The notes under the pieces: generated by a model
What the model was told of the DNA's origin: nothing
Seen by the model: only the letters and a program-made list of their open reading frames with translations
Database searches by the model: none
Made by a program: the position numbers and the translations under genes
Part shown: positions 18,756 through 27,145 of the stretch, piece after piece
Layout: each line of letters begins with the position of its first letter
How positions within the stretch are numbered: position 1 is the stretch's first letter
Origin: Zipacnadum sp036504235
Lineage (GTDB): Bacteria; Armatimonadota; Zipacnadia; Zipacnadales; Zipacnadaceae
Length of the DNA stretch: 64,000 bases
Assembly: GCA_036504235.1 (NCBI GenBank)
Contig: DASXVN010000030.1
Span: 1-64,000, forward strand
Direction: 5' to 3'

Positions 18756-20879
18756 CTACCCGTGCTCCACGCGCTCCAGAATGGCCCGCCTCACGTCGGT
18801 GTCCAGGCGGCTCCAGTACTCGGAGTAGCCGCCCACGCGGATGATGAGGTCGCCGTACTTCTCCGGTTCGGCCATTGCCGCCTGCAGTACCGCCTGGTCC
18901 ACCACGGTCATCTGGAGCTGCATGCCGCCCAGCTCGAAGTAGGTCAGCAGCAGGTCGCGGAGCTTGCGGCGCTGCTCGCCGCGGAAGAACTGGGGCGCGA
19001 GGCGGATGTTGACGACCAGCGTGCCGGGGGCCAACTCGTGCGGGATCTTGGCCACCGACCGGAGCAGCGCGGTGGGGCCGGAGACGTCGCGGCCCTGCAT
19101 GGCCCCCGCCGAGTCGGCAATGGGCTGCCCCGCGTGCCGCCCGTCCGGCGTGGCACCCACCGGCTTGCCGAACTGGGCGTAGGTGACGAACATCAGGCAG
19201 GCGGGCAGATAGCGCCCGCCCCGCCACGGGGTGTAGCGCCGCAGTTCCTCGAAGACGTAGGTAGACAGCTCCCGCATGATCTCGTCCACGTAGGGGTCAT
19301 CGTTGCCGAAGTGGGGCGCGAGCGCCAGCCGCCGCCGGAGCGTCTCGTCCCCGGCGAAATCCGCCGCCAGCGCAGTAAGCAGCTCCTCGCGCGTGGCTCC
19401 GCCCTGCTCGTAGACGACCTGCCGCAGCGCCGCCAGGGAGTCCGCGACGTTGGCGAGGCCCATGACGTTGACGACGCACCAGTTGTAGCGTGCCCCACCG
19501 GCGTTGTACTCGCGTCCCTTCTCGATACAGTCGTCGATCAGCAGCGTCCGCATCGGCTGCGGCTGCCACCGCGCCTTGCTCTCCTGGTTCCGGTTCCAGG
19601 CCTCCACCGACTGCCGAATGTACACCGCGAAATCCTCCCGCAGCCCCGCCCAGAACTCCTCGTAGGTGGCGCAGTCGGCCAGCCGCCGGTGCAGGCTCGC
19701 CACCAGCACTTCCGGTAGATTCAGGTCGCCCTCCAGCGAGCCGACGTTGCTCTTGCCGTGGATCATCAACTCGGTGCAGCCGCCGAAGGCGTACTGCGCC
19801 AGGTCCTCTTCCGACACGCCCAACTCGGCGGCGCGGATCGCGCGCAGGTAGGCCTGCTCGTTGTACAGCGCCGGCAGGCCGCCCCCGCTGGCCAGGCAGT
19901 CGAAGGTCGCCTCCCAGACTTCCTCGGGCATCTCCGGGGGAATCCGCAACGCCAGGTTGGGCCGGCGCCGGCCGGTGGCAGCCTCAAGGCACAGCCGCGT
20001 CAGCTCGTTGACGGCCGTCGTGCCGTCCGCGCGCAGCCCGCCCACCGCGACGTTCCAGCCGGTGGCGCGGTCCAGCTTGCCCCACAGCTCGCCAATCCAC
20101 TCCCGCGCCTCCTCCGGCGTGATCTCCCCGGCGGTCCGCGACGCCTCGTAGAAAGGCAGCATGAACTGGTCAAAGCGCCCCAGATTGTCGGTGCCGTCGA
20201 GGTGCAGTATGAAATTCATACAAATCATCGCCTCGGCGAAGCTGCGCACCGGGGCAGAAGGCACCTGCCCAAAGGCCGCCAGGAGCTGTCGGCGGCGGGA
20301 CTCGCCCTCCCCGGTGGGCTGCGGGGACTCCTCCAGGACCGCTACGACCCGGGCGTGGTAGGCGGAGATGCCTTCCAGCAGGGCTAGCAGGCAGGTGTAC
20401 AACTCCGTCCTCGCCGGGTCGGCGGCTGCCTCCATCCGCTCCCGGTAGGCGTCCAGGCCCTCGGCGAGCAGGCGGTCATAGTGGGGGATGCTGTGCGTGT
20501 AGCCGCCCACGCGGGGATAATCCTGCAGCGCCGTGGCGAGCGCCTCCAGAGCGGCCGCCTGCTCGGCGGTAGGCGCGGCGGCGGCCTTCTCGCGGATCCG
20601 AGGCACGTCGTAGCCCAGGCAGTTGGAGTAGTGCCAGCCGGTCGTGTCCTGCTCCGCGTAGAGATTGTCGCCGGTGCCCTCCGGCCCCACCGGGTACAGC
20701 CGGGTGCCGCGATAGGGGGACAGCTCCACGTGGCGCAGGTAGTGGACCAAGCCGTTGGTCATGCGGGCCAGGGGGGAGGCGGCGGGCAGTTCCATCCACC
20801 CAGCCGCGAAGTGCTCACCGGTCTCGTGGAGGGCCGCGGCGGTTTCGAGGGGAGTCAAGCACAAGGTTGACGCAGACAT
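18756..20879 (-). CDS. Glycyl radical enzyme, paralogue 2
   Basis: A 707-residue member of the same superfamily as the enzyme at 11842-14127. The radical loop is RVGGYSEYW (Gly about 684) and the active-site loop FGGCTEL (Cys about 368), again with the dehydratase-like C-x-E. It is about 50 residues shorter than paralogue 1, and the two share the ARYN(W/G) and G-A-T-P-D-G-R blocks of the family. Substrate unknown; a polyol, sugar acid or modified sugar is inferred from the neighbouring glycosidases. ATG 20879 is chosen over TTG 20894 because GGGAGG lies just before it. No activating enzyme is in the window. Confidence 0.85.
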   Translation of the reverse strand: MSASTLCLTPLETAAALHETGEHFAAGWMELPAASPLARMTNGLVHYLRHVELSPYRGTRLYPVGPEGTGDNLYAEQDTTGWHYSNCLGYDVPRIREKAAAAPTAEQAAALEALATALQDYPRVGGYTHSIPHYDRLLAEGLDAYRERMEAAADPARTELYTCLLALLEGISAYHARVVAVLEESPQPTGEGESRRRQLLAAFGQVPSAPVRSFAEAMICMNFILHLDGTDNLGRFDQFMLPFYEASRTAGEITPEEAREWIGELWGKLDRATGWNVAVGGLRADGTTAVNELTRLCLEAATGRRRPNLALRIPPEMPEEVWEATFDCLASGGGLPALYNEQAYLRAIRAAELGVSEEDLAQYAFGGCTELMIHGKSNVGSLEGDLNLPEVLVASLHRRLADCATYEEFWAGLREDFAVYIRQSVEAWNRNQESKARWQPQPMRTLLIDDCIEKGREYNAGGARYNWCVVNVMGLANVADSLAALRQVVYEQGGATREELLTALAADFAGDETLRRRLALAPHFGNDDPYVDEIMRELSTYVFEELRRYTPWRGGRYLPACLMFVTYAQFGKPVGATPDGRHAGQPIADSAGAMQGRDVSGPTALLRSVAKIPHELAPGTLVVNIRLAPQFFRGEQRRKLRDLLLTYFELGGMQLQMTVVDQAVLQAAMAEPEKYGDLIIRVGGYSEYWSRLDTDVRRAILERVEHG

Positions 20880-20988
20880 GGAGGCCTCCCGCAACGAGCT
20901 AGCATACGTGCGGTGGTTTACACGGCGGGAAAGCGTATGTCAAGAGGCGGCGCTAGGGACGAAAGGTGGGCGCCATCAGCGCGCCCCC

Positions 20989-22323
20989 TCAGGTTTCCGT
21001 TGTAGCAAAGCGCAGCCCGCGCACATACTCGTTGGTCTCCAGCCCCAGTTCTTCGGGGGAATGAATGGTTCGCCCGGCGATGCGTAGATCCTCGAAGAGG
21101 ACATCGTCAATCAGGTGGTCCGCGTCATGCCCCAGCAGTCGGCTCGGGAACCGGAAGGGCTGTTCCGCGCTGATTTTGCGGAAGCACAGCCTGCTGAAGC
21201 GGCCCCACTCGCCTTCCTGCTGCGACCAGAGATTGCGTTGCATGAAGACGTTGATCAGGCGGGCACAGCGCCCCTCGATGCGGATATCCTCGAACAGGAG
21301 GTCGTGCAGGTGGGCCGTGCCGCCGTGCCAGCTCGAGAAGACGGAGCCGGTCCATTCGTCCGCCACCGTGCAGAAGGGCATGTGGTGGATTACATCGCAG
21401 TCGCGCACCACCGAGCCGCCGCTGTCCTCCAGCGAGTTCCACGACAACTGGAAGGCGGCGGCCCGATCGGCCCAGACCACACAGCGGGTGATGCGGGTGT
21501 CGCTGACGGACGGCTTGAGGGCGTCGTCAGCGACGCGCAGGAAGCAGTCATCAATCCGGGCGCCGGGACCGGAGGAAAGGCCGTCGGTGTTGAAGTGCCA
21601 GGCCAAGACCTTCAGGTCCCGGAAGCAATTGTCCCGGCCCCCAGCGACCACCACGTAGTACGGCGAATCCACCAGCGTGACGCCGGAGAGCTCCAGGCCG
21701 TCACCGGCCAAGTTCACCAGGTCCACCCGCTCGGGGCTCCCCTCTTGCAGATGCCCCGGCCACTTGTAGGCGGCGCCGGACAGCACCCCGCGACCGAGGA
21801 TCCGCGTACCGTCGCCGCCGCCGGCGAAGGAGCCCTTCAGAAACGCGCCGGGGGCCAGGTAGTAGGTCAGGCCCGGTTGCAGGGCGTAGAACTTCCCAAT
21901 TTCGTGGACGCCCGGCCCCCACCAGACGACCCGGGGATCGTCCGGGGAGGGTATCTCGCTCTCCGGTTCGTTGGCAAAGAGGAAAAGGACGTCGGTCAGG
22001 TCGCCGTCGCACTCCAGGCAGAGCTTGCCGGGCTGATCCAGGCGCAGGACCACCTCGCCCCGATCCACCTCCGCCTGCACCGAGGAGGCCAGCGGCCGGA
22101 CCACGGCCTGGCTGATAGGCCGGCCCAGTCGGCGAATCCGGACCTCGCACCGACCGCGCAGGTCGAAGCTCGTCCAGGATGAGGTATGGCCGGCAGTGAA
22201 CTCCGCCTCCGCCGGGCCGGTGGTCAGGTACGTGAACGACGGCTGCCCGTCCACGGTAACCGCATAGCGCGACGAGGCCGGAACGCCGTCGGGGGCCGGA
22301 TAGGTGGTGCTGGTGGTCTCCAT
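20989..22323 (-). CDS. Right-handed beta-helix glycoside hydrolase (GH28/GH49-like)
   Basis: A 444-residue protein with an N-terminal beta-sandwich (residues ~1-130) and a pectin-lyase-like parallel beta-helix (~140-420). The segments WHFNTDGLSS and FLRVADDALK carry the paired Asp residues of clan GH-N enzymes (GH28 polygalacturonase, GH49 dextranase), so cleavage of a pectic or glucan chain is likely. No signal peptide is present. ATG 22323 is preferred, with GAGGAG about nine bases upstream; the longer open frame begins in repeat-derived sequence. It follows the second dehydrogenase-type gene on the same strand, separated by a repeat element. Confidence 0.75.
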   Translation of the reverse strand: METTSTTYPAPDGVPASSRYAVTVDGQPSFTYLTTGPAEAEFTAGHTSSWTSFDLRGRCEVRIRRLGRPISQAVVRPLASSVQAEVDRGEVVLRLDQPGKLCLECDGDLTDVLFLFANEPESEIPSPDDPRVVWWGPGVHEIGKFYALQPGLTYYLAPGAFLKGSFAGGGDGTRILGRGVLSGAAYKWPGHLQEGSPERVDLVNLAGDGLELSGVTLVDSPYYVVVAGGRDNCFRDLKVLAWHFNTDGLSSGPGARIDDCFLRVADDALKPSVSDTRITRCVVWADRAAAFQLSWNSLEDSGGSVVRDCDVIHHMPFCTVADEWTGSVFSSWHGGTAHLHDLLFEDIRIEGRCARLINVFMQRNLWSQQEGEWGRFSRLCFRKISAEQPFRFPSRLLGHDADHLIDDVLFEDLRIAGRTIHSPEELGLETNEYVRGLRFATTET

Positions 22324-22398
22324 CGTGAGGTTCTCCTCGTTGGCTTTTGCTTTCGCGCGCGGCGCGGTCGTAAGGTGCGCCGGAGGCGGGTGTTTCCC

Positions 22399-22508
22399 GT
22401 AGGGGCGCGCGTTTTGCCCGTCTGCGGGCAACACCCGCCCGTTCGCTGCCTGTCAGTTAGCGAGCGGGCGTGTGTGGCTCCGCTTCGCTCCGCCAAACGC
22501 GCCCCTAC
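22399..22508. repeat. Inverted-repeat element with GTAGGGGCG ends
   Basis: The ends (GTAGGGGCGCG at 22399 and its inverse ending at 22508) are inverted copies, with an imperfect inner pair (ACACCCGCCCG about 22431 with CGGGCGTGTGT about 22465). A third copy of the right end lies at 22523-22532 and overlaps the stop codon of the double-Rossmann dehydrogenase gene. It belongs to the same type as 14491-14648. Confidence 0.65.
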
Positions 22509-22528
22509 ACGGAAAGGGCCTCGCGCCC

Positions 22529-24265
22529 CTACAAATACCTCTTCAGCAACGCTTTTTCCGCCTCCCTGGTCCAAAGTCCTCCCGGACCCAGCAGCGCCGC
22601 TACCTCCGGCATCTGCTCCGCCAGGTCGGTGATCGCGGTCAGGGGCAGGCCGCTGATCTGCGGGTAAATGACGATCTTGCCGGGGAAGGCCATGCCCAGG
22701 ACCGCCTCCAGGCCCGCGTGGACGGCCTCCAGACCGCCGATGCCGGCTACCGAGGCGTTGGTGTCAATCTCGCCGCTCTCGGTCATGTGCAGGGTGGTGC
22801 GCAGGTCCGCGATCAGCGAGCCGCTGGTCCCCTGGAAGCGCACTTGGCGCTCCACCACCGGCCCCAGGTCGGTGGCGGCGAAGCTGCCCCGGGGGATGCC
22901 GGCGAAGATCTCCACCAGCCCGCGGCGACCGGCGAAGCGCACCGCGTCGGCGATCAGCGTCGGCACCGGCACCAGCACGTGGATATCGTCAAAGCCTTCC
23001 GGCGCAATCTCGCGCAGCCGGGCCTCGAAGGCCTCCTGGCCCAGCGCTTTGGGGTTGAGCAGCACGATCTCGCGGCCCCGAGCGCGGGCCACCGGCTCCA
23101 TGCGCTCGCGGACCAACTCCAGCCGCTCGTCGTCGAGGTCGCTGACCACGATGACGCTGGGGCCCTCGCTGCCCTGCGCGGCGATCTGGACGTGCATCTG
23201 GCCCATCGGCCCGGCGCCGCCCATGATCCAGGCCTTGCCGCCGGGGGTCAGTCCCGGAGCGCGGGTCTCCGCGTAGGCGGCGGCCAGATCACGGCCGGGG
23301 GCGCCGTAGTAGCGGGTGTAGTCATAATGGATGCGGCCCAGGTCGAGGTTGAGCGGGCGGGAGGGGGCGGCGCCGACCAGCGCCAGGACGCCCTCGCGCC
23401 CCAGCACGGCGGCGGCCGCCTCGATCAGCTCCGGGCAGTGGGCGCCCAGCAGGACCACGTCGTCAAAACCCTCCGGCGCCTGCTGCTGTTTGAGCGTCTC
23501 TAGCAGGCCCTCGTGGAGCGGCTCGGACACCACGATCTCCGCGCCCCAGGCGGCAGCGGCAGCGGTGATCTCGGCGGTCAGGTCAGCGGGGACGTCGGTG
23601 AGCACGATCTTCTGGGGACCAGGCCCGGCGGCCAGCGCGCCCAGGGTGTAGCCTTCCTTGCCCGCGCCGCCGATGATCAGGAGCGTTCCGCCGGGGGCGA
23701 AGTTGCGCCGGAAATCGGTGCGGTGGGCGCAGACCACGCAGGCCCACGGCTCGGCCAGGGCGGCCTCCGCGTAGCCCGTCTCGGCCTGCATGGGGATCAG
23801 GTAGCTGCCCTCGTCGCCGCGCAGGACCTCATCGCCGAGTATCACGTACTGCTCGAACGCGCCGGGCAGCATGTAGCCAAAGGCGAGATTCTTGCCGTTC
23901 ACGTACACATCGGCCTGCACCACAAAGCGGTCGCCGACGTGGTACTGGTAGCGGAGTTGCTCGCCGACCTCGACCACCGTGAGCGCCACCTCATGGCCGG
24001 GCACGATCGGGTCATGGCGCAGGTCGCGGCCGTACAGGCGCGGGTGGTCGCCGCCCTGCTTGATGATCTTGATGTCGGAAAAGCAGATCCCGGCGGCGTC
24101 AATCCGCGCCAGGAGCTGGTCGGGACCGGGGCGGCCCACCGGAATCTCCACCGGCTGCCCCTCCTGTCCGACGTTCTCCAACCCCGCGCCATAGACGTGC
24201 CAGGCGCCCTGGGTGGTCGGAATCGCGGTCGCGCCGCGCTGATAATTGGTCAGTTTGTCACTCAT
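22529..24265 (-). CDS. MDR dehydrogenase with two Rossmann domains
   Basis: A 578-residue medium-chain dehydrogenase. Residues ~25-180 are the GroES-like catalytic domain with the zinc ligands C-F-S-D (GICFSDI) and GHE; the structural zinc Cys cluster is absent. Residues ~190-340 form a Rossmann domain (LIIGGAGKEG), and residues ~365-560 a second one (WIMGGAGPMGQMHVQIAAQG). Ordinary members have one Rossmann domain and about 340 residues. It probably oxidises or reduces a sugar or polyol, but the role of the second nucleotide site is unknown. ATG 24265 has GGAG about ten bases upstream. The stop overlaps a copy of the GTAGGGGCG repeat end. Confidence 0.75.
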   Translation of the reverse strand: MSDKLTNYQRGATAIPTTQGAWHVYGAGLENVGQEGQPVEIPVGRPGPDQLLARIDAAGICFSDIKIIKQGGDHPRLYGRDLRHDPIVPGHEVALTVVEVGEQLRYQYHVGDRFVVQADVYVNGKNLAFGYMLPGAFEQYVILGDEVLRGDEGSYLIPMQAETGYAEAALAEPWACVVCAHRTDFRRNFAPGGTLLIIGGAGKEGYTLGALAAGPGPQKIVLTDVPADLTAEITAAAAAWGAEIVVSEPLHEGLLETLKQQQAPEGFDDVVLLGAHCPELIEAAAAVLGREGVLALVGAAPSRPLNLDLGRIHYDYTRYYGAPGRDLAAAYAETRAPGLTPGGKAWIMGGAGPMGQMHVQIAAQGSEGPSVIVVSDLDDERLELVRERMEPVARARGREIVLLNPKALGQEAFEARLREIAPEGFDDIHVLVPVPTLIADAVRFAGRRGLVEIFAGIPRGSFAATDLGPVVERQVRFQGTSGSLIADLRTTLHMTESGEIDTNASVAGIGGLEAVHAGLEAVLGMAFPGKIVIYPQISGLPLTAITDLAEQMPEVAALLGPGGLWTREAEKALLKRYL

Positions 24266-24332
24266 GATTCATATGCTCCATGTGGGCTCGATTCACGAAG
24301 CCCCGTAAGTTAGTCATCTCTTCTCGTTGCGG

Positions 24333-25385
24333 CTATGTGCCCGTTGAGGAAGTTGCCTTCATTATCTCTCGGAGTTCATCGGGAGACAGCAGTAGGCCTC
24401 CGCGGTGCAGCATGCGGTGGCAGTTGGCGCATACGCATACTGCACTTCTTTCGTCAGACAGTTTTGCAGCAGTCAGACTGGCCAGAGGCTCAAGATGATG
24501 GCACTCGGCGAAGCCAATACCTCGCTCCCCATAGGCCTCGTCGTAAGAGAACCCACAGACTGTGCAGGTGTAATGCGCTTTGGCCTTAACCTTACTAGCG
24601 AAGAGAGGGTTCCGCATGTGGGCGCGTATCTCCACTATGCGCGTCTGCCCTTCCCAATACCCGCCGTCTACATCCTGCGGGATTTCGCTTTCGGCGGCTT
24701 CGCGCCGAGTAGCCGAGACCTGGTCGGCGGAACTTCGAACGGCGGCGCTCTGAACTGCAGAATCTTCTGGCGGGTATGCGACAGTGTTTAGGAGCGATTC
24801 CAGTAATTCGATCTTCATGCCCAGAACCGCTTCTCGGTTGTCTCCCCACACTCGTCGGTGTTCGGATAGGGCATCTTCGAGAATCGCCGTCGCCTCTGTG
24901 TCTCCGATGTTTGTGATGTTTCGTCCAACTTGCTTCTTAAGCTCAGGCACGTGACGTTGCTTATCATATGGGACCTGCGCTTCCCGGAGAAAGAGTACTG
25001 CCCAATCCTGCGGCGCTCTAAGGTTCCACGGCGAGCCATCAGGAAGGATTTCATCGACTTCGTCAGGCCTGAACACAGAACAGCAGCCATACAGGCCGAC
25101 TATGAAGCGCTTGTGCCTCTTCGGATCCAATGAGTGAAAGAAACATATTCCTCGTCCATCGTTCGCCACATAGTAGTCTCTGGGTAAATTCCCAGTGGTT
25201 TCTACGTAGCCATGAATGACTTTCCGTCCTTCAACTGTCTTCCTGTTGCGTCGATTACGGAAGGCGAAGTTGTAGCCCTCGTGAGGGTTATTGCCGGACT
25301 TGACCCATCCGAAGTTGACTCCTTCCAGGGTGGGTTCGGTCCAATCGTTTGATGACCACGCGACGTTAGCCAGCAGGTGATTCAT
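24333..25385 (-). CDS. Orphan HNH endonuclease, McrA-like
   Basis: A 350-residue protein with a C-terminal HNH nuclease domain (~270-335): CTVCGFSYDEAYGE with the first zinc Cys pair, ECHHLEPLA with the catalytic His, and CANCHRMLHRGG with the second Cys pair. This is the arrangement of McrA-like and Cas9-type HNH nucleases. The N-terminal ~200 residues are unrecognised and may bind modified DNA or another signal. No methyltransferase, helicase or other restriction subunit is adjacent. Base composition is lower in G+C than the neighbours, as in the HEPN island, so it is probably horizontally acquired. ATG 25385 has a GGGGGG tract eight bases upstream. Confidence 0.78.
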   Translation of the reverse strand: MNHLLANVAWSSNDWTEPTLEGVNFGWVKSGNNPHEGYNFAFRNRRNRKTVEGRKVIHGYVETTGNLPRDYYVANDGRGICFFHSLDPKRHKRFIVGLYGCCSVFRPDEVDEILPDGSPWNLRAPQDWAVLFLREAQVPYDKQRHVPELKKQVGRNITNIGDTEATAILEDALSEHRRVWGDNREAVLGMKIELLESLLNTVAYPPEDSAVQSAAVRSSADQVSATRREAAESEIPQDVDGGYWEGQTRIVEIRAHMRNPLFASKVKAKAHYTCTVCGFSYDEAYGERGIGFAECHHLEPLASLTAAKLSDERSAVCVCANCHRMLHRGGLLLSPDELREIMKATSSTGT

Positions 25386-25414
25386 AGATTCGACCCCCCG
25401 TGCGAAAGTCGTGT

Positions 25415-26212
25415 CTAGAGCCGCAAGGCGTCCGCGTACCCCAGCCCCTGCAGATAGTCGTGATTGTACTGCTGGTCGGTGTAGGGCGTGATCGTGGTCT
25501 GGTCTTGCTCGACACAGGCCCAGCCCCGGAAGCCGGCGCGCTCCAGGGACTCCACGCAGGCGGGCAGGTCAATTCCCGCGTTGCCGCGGCCCAGCTCGCA
25601 GAAGCGCACATGCTTGCCCTGCGCGTCGAGCACCGAGTCCTTCAGGTGACAGTGTACCACGCGGCGCCCCCACTTTTCCAGCAGGGCCAGCGGGTCGGCG
25701 CCTCCGGAGGCCGCGTGGCCCAGGTCCGCGCACCAGCCGATCTCGGTCTCGGCCAGGAAGCGCTCGATCTGCGCCGGCGTCTCGGTGACGGTGCCCAAGT
25801 GGTTGTGGAAGCCCGCGGGTATGCCCATTTCCTGGGCGAGCTGGTGCATCGCGGCGCAGTCGCGGACGAGCTGGGCGAAGACAGCCTCCTCGTCATCCTC
25901 GGGGCCGCAGTTGCCGCCGCCGACCATGAGCGCGGTGCCGCCGGTGACCTGGAGCATCTCGATTTTGCGGCGCGCCGTCTTCAGGTCCGCAACTGAGGCG
26001 GAAAAGCACACCAGGCGCAGGCCCAGGTCGTCGCACTCCTGCTTGACCGCCTCGGGTGCGGGCATCTGGTCGAAAAAGCCGCCGGTCATGTCCACGCCGG
26101 CAAAGCCGGTCAGCGCGACCTCCGCGAAGACCTGGCGATAGCCGACGGTGGAGCCGTACTGGTTGCCGTAAGCGATCCAGCCGAAGGTCTGGCAGCCGAT
26201 CTGGTAGGTCAT
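25415..26212 (-). CDS. Sugar phosphate isomerase/epimerase-like TIM barrel
   Basis: A 265-residue member of the AP-endonuclease-2/xylose-isomerase-like superfamily, related to IolE inosose dehydratases and other sugar isomerases. The barrel begins QIGCQTFGW and shows metal-ligand segments FHNHLGT, CADLGHA and HCHLKD. It likely isomerises or dehydrates a sugar or cyclitol; the substrate is not evident. ATG 26212 has AAGGGAG eight bases upstream; the open frame reaches 26416 but the added residues are not family-like. Divergent from the QatB-like gene. Confidence 0.75.
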   Translation of the reverse strand: MTYQIGCQTFGWIAYGNQYGSTVGYRQVFAEVALTGFAGVDMTGGFFDQMPAPEAVKQECDDLGLRLVCFSASVADLKTARRKIEMLQVTGGTALMVGGGNCGPEDDEEAVFAQLVRDCAAMHQLAQEMGIPAGFHNHLGTVTETPAQIERFLAETEIGWCADLGHAASGGADPLALLEKWGRRVVHCHLKDSVLDAQGKHVRFCELGRGNAGIDLPACVESLERAGFRGWACVEQDQTTITPYTDQQYNHDYLQGLGYADALRL

Positions 26213-26381
26213 AGGGGGACTCCCTTCGCGCGCCGGGGCGACCGGCGCTTTACGGTGCGTACGGGGGGCCACTTCCCCGACGCCGTCCGGCCTTCCTCCC
26301 GCGCCGGCGCGAGGAGGAGAGTGTGGCGCGGACGCGGAACCATTACCACTCCACTGTTTCGACAGCATCGCCAGGTCCGCT

Positions 26382-27143
26382 ATGGGAACTTCCACCTCAC
26401 ATCGCTCTCCCGCCACGCCCGAATGGGACCGGGTACGGGAGCTATACGAGCTAGCTCACCCCTCGCCCCGCGAGGTGGTCAGCCGCATCGTGGCTGCTCT
26501 GGATGAAGCCACGCAGCAGCGGCTGCACGCGGAGGCGCCCGTCCGCTGCCTGGACGCCCTGCTGCACGGCAGCGCCGGCGCCGCCGCGCCGGGCGCCGTC
26601 TGGCCTACCGTCACCCCCTCCACCGGCTGCGCGGCGCTGGACTTGGCCGCTCATCTTACCTCCACCGCGGAAGCCAGTGTCGGCGCCGCCCGCGCCGGGT
26701 CGCTTTTCGGCACGCTGGCCCGCGAGGCGATCGCGCCCACGCTGATCGCCAGCCTGCAAGCGCCGGTGGCCTGGGTGGAGCTGCCGCCGGAGACCGTGCA
26801 GACCCAGTACGGGCGCTGGGCGCGCGAGGGGCGGCTCAGCGATCTGGCCGCCGAGTATGTCGCCCAGGACCTCGGCCAGACCTTCCGCTACTTCGTCACC
26901 CGCGACCTCGCCGACTTCGTGGGCCGGCCCCATCTGCCCGGGATCAACGCCGCCCGCGCCCTCACCGAGAGCGTCGCCGATTACTGCCGCACGCGCACCG
27001 GGCTGTCCCTCACCGCTCGTTGGGAACAGGATTTGCAGGAGGTCATGACGCTCGACCGGGAACAGCGCGTCCCGGCGCTCACACCTTTGATGAGCCAGGC
27101 CGTGCAGACCGGTCTGGCTAATCTCGCCGGGGGGGAGCGTTAA
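26382..27143 (+). CDS. QatB-like partner protein
   Basis: A 253-residue protein starting MGTSTSHRSPATPEW. The short N-terminus MGTS-x-S-x2-(G/S)-P and the location directly before a QueC-like gene resemble QatB of the QatABCD antiphage system; the body is helical with no catalytic motif I recognise. QatB-type proteins have an invariant second-residue Gly; I recall reports that QueC-like enzymes in defence loci modify the N-terminus of such partners, which I cannot check here. ATG 26382 follows CCAGG. The QatC-like start lies two bases after the stop, so translation is probably coupled. No QatA (KAP/AAA ATPase) or QatD (TatD) gene is in the window. Confidence 0.6.
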   Translation: MGTSTSHRSPATPEWDRVRELYELAHPSPREVVSRIVAALDEATQQRLHAEAPVRCLDALLHGSAGAAAPGAVWPTVTPSTGCAALDLAAHLTSTAEASVGAARAGSLFGTLAREAIAPTLIASLQAPVAWVELPPETVQTQYGRWAREGRLSDLAAEYVAQDLGQTFRYFVTRDLADFVGRPHLPGINAARALTESVADYCRTRTGLSLTARWEQDLQEVMTLDREQRVPALTPLMSQAVQTGLANLAGGER

Positions 27144-27145
27144 TC

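Noticed and set aside
25415..26212. The TIM-barrel gene as a QatD (TatD) nuclease
   Set aside because: Metal ligands and sequence fit sugar isomerases, not TatD, and it is divergent from the QatB-like gene.
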